DNA of 6,421 nucleotides from Prevotella sp. CAG:732 (GTDB taxonomy: Bacteria; Bacteroidota; Bacteroidia; Bacteroidales; Bacteroidaceae): the NCBI GenBank assembly GCA_000436035.1, contig FR893203.1, positions 1-6,421 of the forward strand, written 5' to 3'. Positions 4,837-6,421 of this stretch are shown here, in pieces. Every line of letters begins with the position of its first letter. The stretch's first letter is position 1. A program made the translations under genes and the position numbers. A model generated the notes under the pieces. The model worked only from the letters and a program-made list of their open reading frames with translations, ran no database searches and was not told the origin of the DNA.

Positions 4837-5607
4837 TTACCTAAGGCCACGCAAGACCATGGCGGCAATATCCTGTTGATAGCAAGAGGCTATCACCATG
4901 TGATAATCATACTTGCTCTTCTCGGCATACCAACCATCAAAAGACTCGTCTATGACCCCATTGTCGTGATGCACACAGGCACCATTGATAAGCGTAGGCT
5001 GACCATTGAGCAAAAAGCCTCTTTTGGCATCATAACTGAAGGAACGAACACCATGCTTTACGGTGAGTTCTCCTACCTTGATAGGATAGAGCTTAGGCTG
5101 CTGAGGAGACCATAACACCACGTTTTTGAGCATTCTCGTCTCATCGAGCTGATTGGCGTAAGTAATGTGAATGGCAGCAGAGTCGGCATGCGTTCCATCT
5201 GCTGACATTCCATATATCTTCTCCGTACGCACAAAAAGTTTCTCAGGGTCATCCATCTTGTTTTCGTTGTATTTCTCCAACCACACATGGCGATAGATTC
5301 CCGAACTGCTATACCATCGGCAGTTAGGTTGCCGAGAGTTATCCACTCTCACAGCCACGGTGTTCACTCCCTTCTTGATGTAAGGAGAGATATTGAGTTT
5401 GAAAGGGGTATAGCCATAGAAATAGGTCCCCACCAAAGTTCCATTGACATAGACCTGCGAGTTTTGGTAAACTCACTCGAAGTGGAGCCAAAGCGTCTCT
5501 CCCTTCCCCGTCTTGAGGTCAGTGTCCTTGAAAGTTTTGCGATACCAGCCAATGCCAGCAGGATAGTAACCGCCGCCATTTCCTGTAGGCGCATCAGCAT
5601 TTTCAAC
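4837..5607 (-). pseudogene. GH2 family glycosidase (beta-galactosidase-like), multiply disrupted remnant
   Basis: This is a decayed GH2 glycoside hydrolase gene. In one minus-strand frame, homology begins near 5607 with VENADAPTGNGGGYYPAGIG followed by WYRKTF, typical of the GH2 sugar-binding domain. It is then cut by an in-frame TGA at 5473-5475 (LHFE-stop-VYQNSQVYVNG), where GGA for glycine would be expected. The same frame continues as VGTYFYGYTPFKLNISPYI, CRWYSSSGIYRHVWLE, the Ig-like domain, and GACVHHDNGV. There it jumps directly to IDESFDGWYAEKSKYDYH, a motif normally some 50 residues further on, so the segment with the conserved HNPP motif is deleted in frame. It ends at DIAAMVLRGLR-stop, before the catalytic Asn-Glu acid/base and the nucleophile. 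The signal peptide and first strands are also missing: the remnant starts two bases from the GH31 stop. No product could be an active enzyme. GH2 identity is confident. Confidence 0.88.
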
Positions 5608-5608
5608 C

Positions 5609-6421
5609 TTACAGCTGTATCTTTACGGCCTTTCCGTCATATTCCACGCTCTTGCTTGCCTGCATAGGCTGATCGCCCGCTCCACTATTGGCATCCACCA
5701 GTACGATGTGGAATCTGCGATGCTGGAGCATTCCCTTATAGCTGCCCTTACGTGGAGCGATGCTCAGGGTTCTGTCTGCTTCATTCCAAACAAACTGGAT
5801 TTCAGAGAATTTACCCTTCTCGTAATTATAGTTGTCGCCCTCATCCTCATAGAGCGTAAATTTACCATCAGCACCAGGATAGACACGAATTTCCAGCTCA
5901 TCCCAAGGCTTCTCTGAACTATACTGCACTTCAGGACCGAATGGCAGGATGGTACCTGCCTTGATAAATACAGGCATGATGTCGATAGGACAAAGGCGCT
6001 GGATATCCTGACCGCCCTCATACTGGGCATTGCTCCAGAAATCATACCATTTATTACCCTTTGGCAAGTAAACATTCACAGGCGCAGCTGCCTTCCTTAC
6101 ATCAGGGTAGATGGTATGGCCCTTCTTCTCCTTATCCTTCCAGGTGTATAAAGGATCGGTTACCGGCTTCACCAGAATGTTGCGGCCGAAGAGATACTCA
6201 TCGTTCAGGCGGGAAGCCTTCTTGTCGGCCGCATAATCCATCACCAGAGCACGCATCATGCTTCCGCTGTTCAGTACACAGTCGCTTGCAGTACTATAGA
6301 TATAAGGCAAAAGGCGATAGCGCAGCTTGATAGTCTTAATCATGGCATCATAAGCCCAGTCGCCTGGCTTTCCGAATTCATACAGTTCGCTTACCATCGG
6401 CGAAGAACAGTGGTTGCGCAT
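5609..6421 (-). CDS. GH31 family glycosidase, C-terminal 270 residues (gene continues beyond window)
   Basis: This is the C-terminal part of a GH31 alpha-glycosidase, a family including alpha-glucosidases and alpha-xylosidases that release terminal sugars from oligosaccharides. The end of the catalytic barrel is visible (MRNHCSSPM, WAYDAMIKTIKLRYRLLPYIYS, SGSMMRALVMDY). The proximal beta-domain follows, with YLFGRNILVKPVTDP, VYLPKGNKWYDFWSN and MPVFIKAGTILPFGP. Last is a distal DUF5110-like domain with GADGKFTLYEDEGDNYNYEKG. The catalytic aspartates lie upstream, outside the window. The first Met, at 6419-6421, is almost certainly internal, since family members have about 700-950 residues and this segment starts inside the barrel. 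The sequence style resembles Bacteroidota alpha-xylosidase-like GH31 enzymes, but substrate specificity cannot be fixed from this part. It lies directly upstream of a ruined GH2 gene on the same strand, which suggests a former polysaccharide utilisation operon. The visible C-terminus appears intact, ending VKIQL-TAA. Confidence 0.9.
   Translation of the reverse strand: MRNHCSSPMVSELYEFGKPGDWAYDAMIKTIKLRYRLLPYIYSTASDCVLNSGSMMRALVMDYAADKKASRLNDEYLFGRNILVKPVTDPLYTWKDKEKKGHTIYPDVRKAAAPVNVYLPKGNKWYDFWSNAQYEGGQDIQRLCPIDIMPVFIKAGTILPFGPEVQYSSEKPWDELEIRVYPGADGKFTLYEDEGDNYNYEKGKFSEIQFVWNEADRTLSIAPRKGSYKGMLQHRRFHIVLVDANSGAGDQPMQASKSVEYDGKAVKIQL

Noticed and set aside
5364..5606. Minus-strand frame starting MKMLMRLQEM
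   Set aside because: It is a different frame from the GH2 remnant over the same bases, where GH2 motifs are clear.

Overview
The window looks like Bacteroidota DNA, most likely from a gut Prevotella/Segatella-type organism. The support is a TonB-dependent receptor, a textbook Bacteroidota promoter (TTTG, 19 bases, TAnnTTTG), an HU/winged-helix remnant of a type typical of this phylum, a lipoprotein thioredoxin, and GH31/GH2 genes of the kind found in polysaccharide utilisation loci. The species call is inference from protein style; no database was searched.

Layout from left to right. (1) Positions 1-1857, minus strand: a promoter at 1827-1857 drives a small membrane protein with three CxxC motifs and a histidine-rich loop (1434-1805), followed by a TonB-dependent receptor (1-1353). 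The receptor reading frame stops at the window edge after 450 codons, well short of a full beta-barrel. (2) Positions 1806-2174 hold no credible gene, but carry five degenerate copies of TTTTACGACAT spaced 21, 12, 21 and 21 bases apart. (3) Positions 2175-3161, plus strand: a 5'-truncated HU-type DNA-binding protein with a winged-helix tail runs in frame, without a stop, into a lipoprotein thioredoxin that has its own start and signal peptide. (4) Positions 3166-4789, plus strand: a compact three-gene operon preceded by inverted repeats that share the half-site GGTATAAT. It encodes a HipB-like repressor, a free-standing HipA N-terminal domain (HipS-like) and a HipA kinase core (HipT-like) with an N-terminal CxxC...HxxC putative zinc knuckle. 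(5) Positions 4800-6421, minus strand: the C-terminal part of a GH31 glycosidase that enters from beyond the right edge, followed by a wrecked GH2 gene (5' truncation, in-frame TGA, internal deletion, 3' truncation) and a terminator-like hairpin.

The most interesting system is the split HipA module. Its gene order (hipB-hipS-hipT) matches the tripartite HipBST toxin-antitoxin systems described in Escherichia coli. It differs in the putative zinc-binding N-terminus of the kinase and in having Thr-Leu-Thr where E. coli HipT has Ser-Ile-Ser in the Gly-rich loop. Kinase motifs are intact, so I expect an active kinase controlled by the small HipS-like partner and by autorepression at the upstream dyads.

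The flanks look like an eroding accessory region. Two gene remnants (HU and GH2) and one possibly truncated gene (receptor) surround the intact thioredoxin and hip genes. The GH31/GH2 pair suggests a former glycan-utilisation locus, possibly for xyloglucan-like side chains, that has lost its GH2 enzyme.
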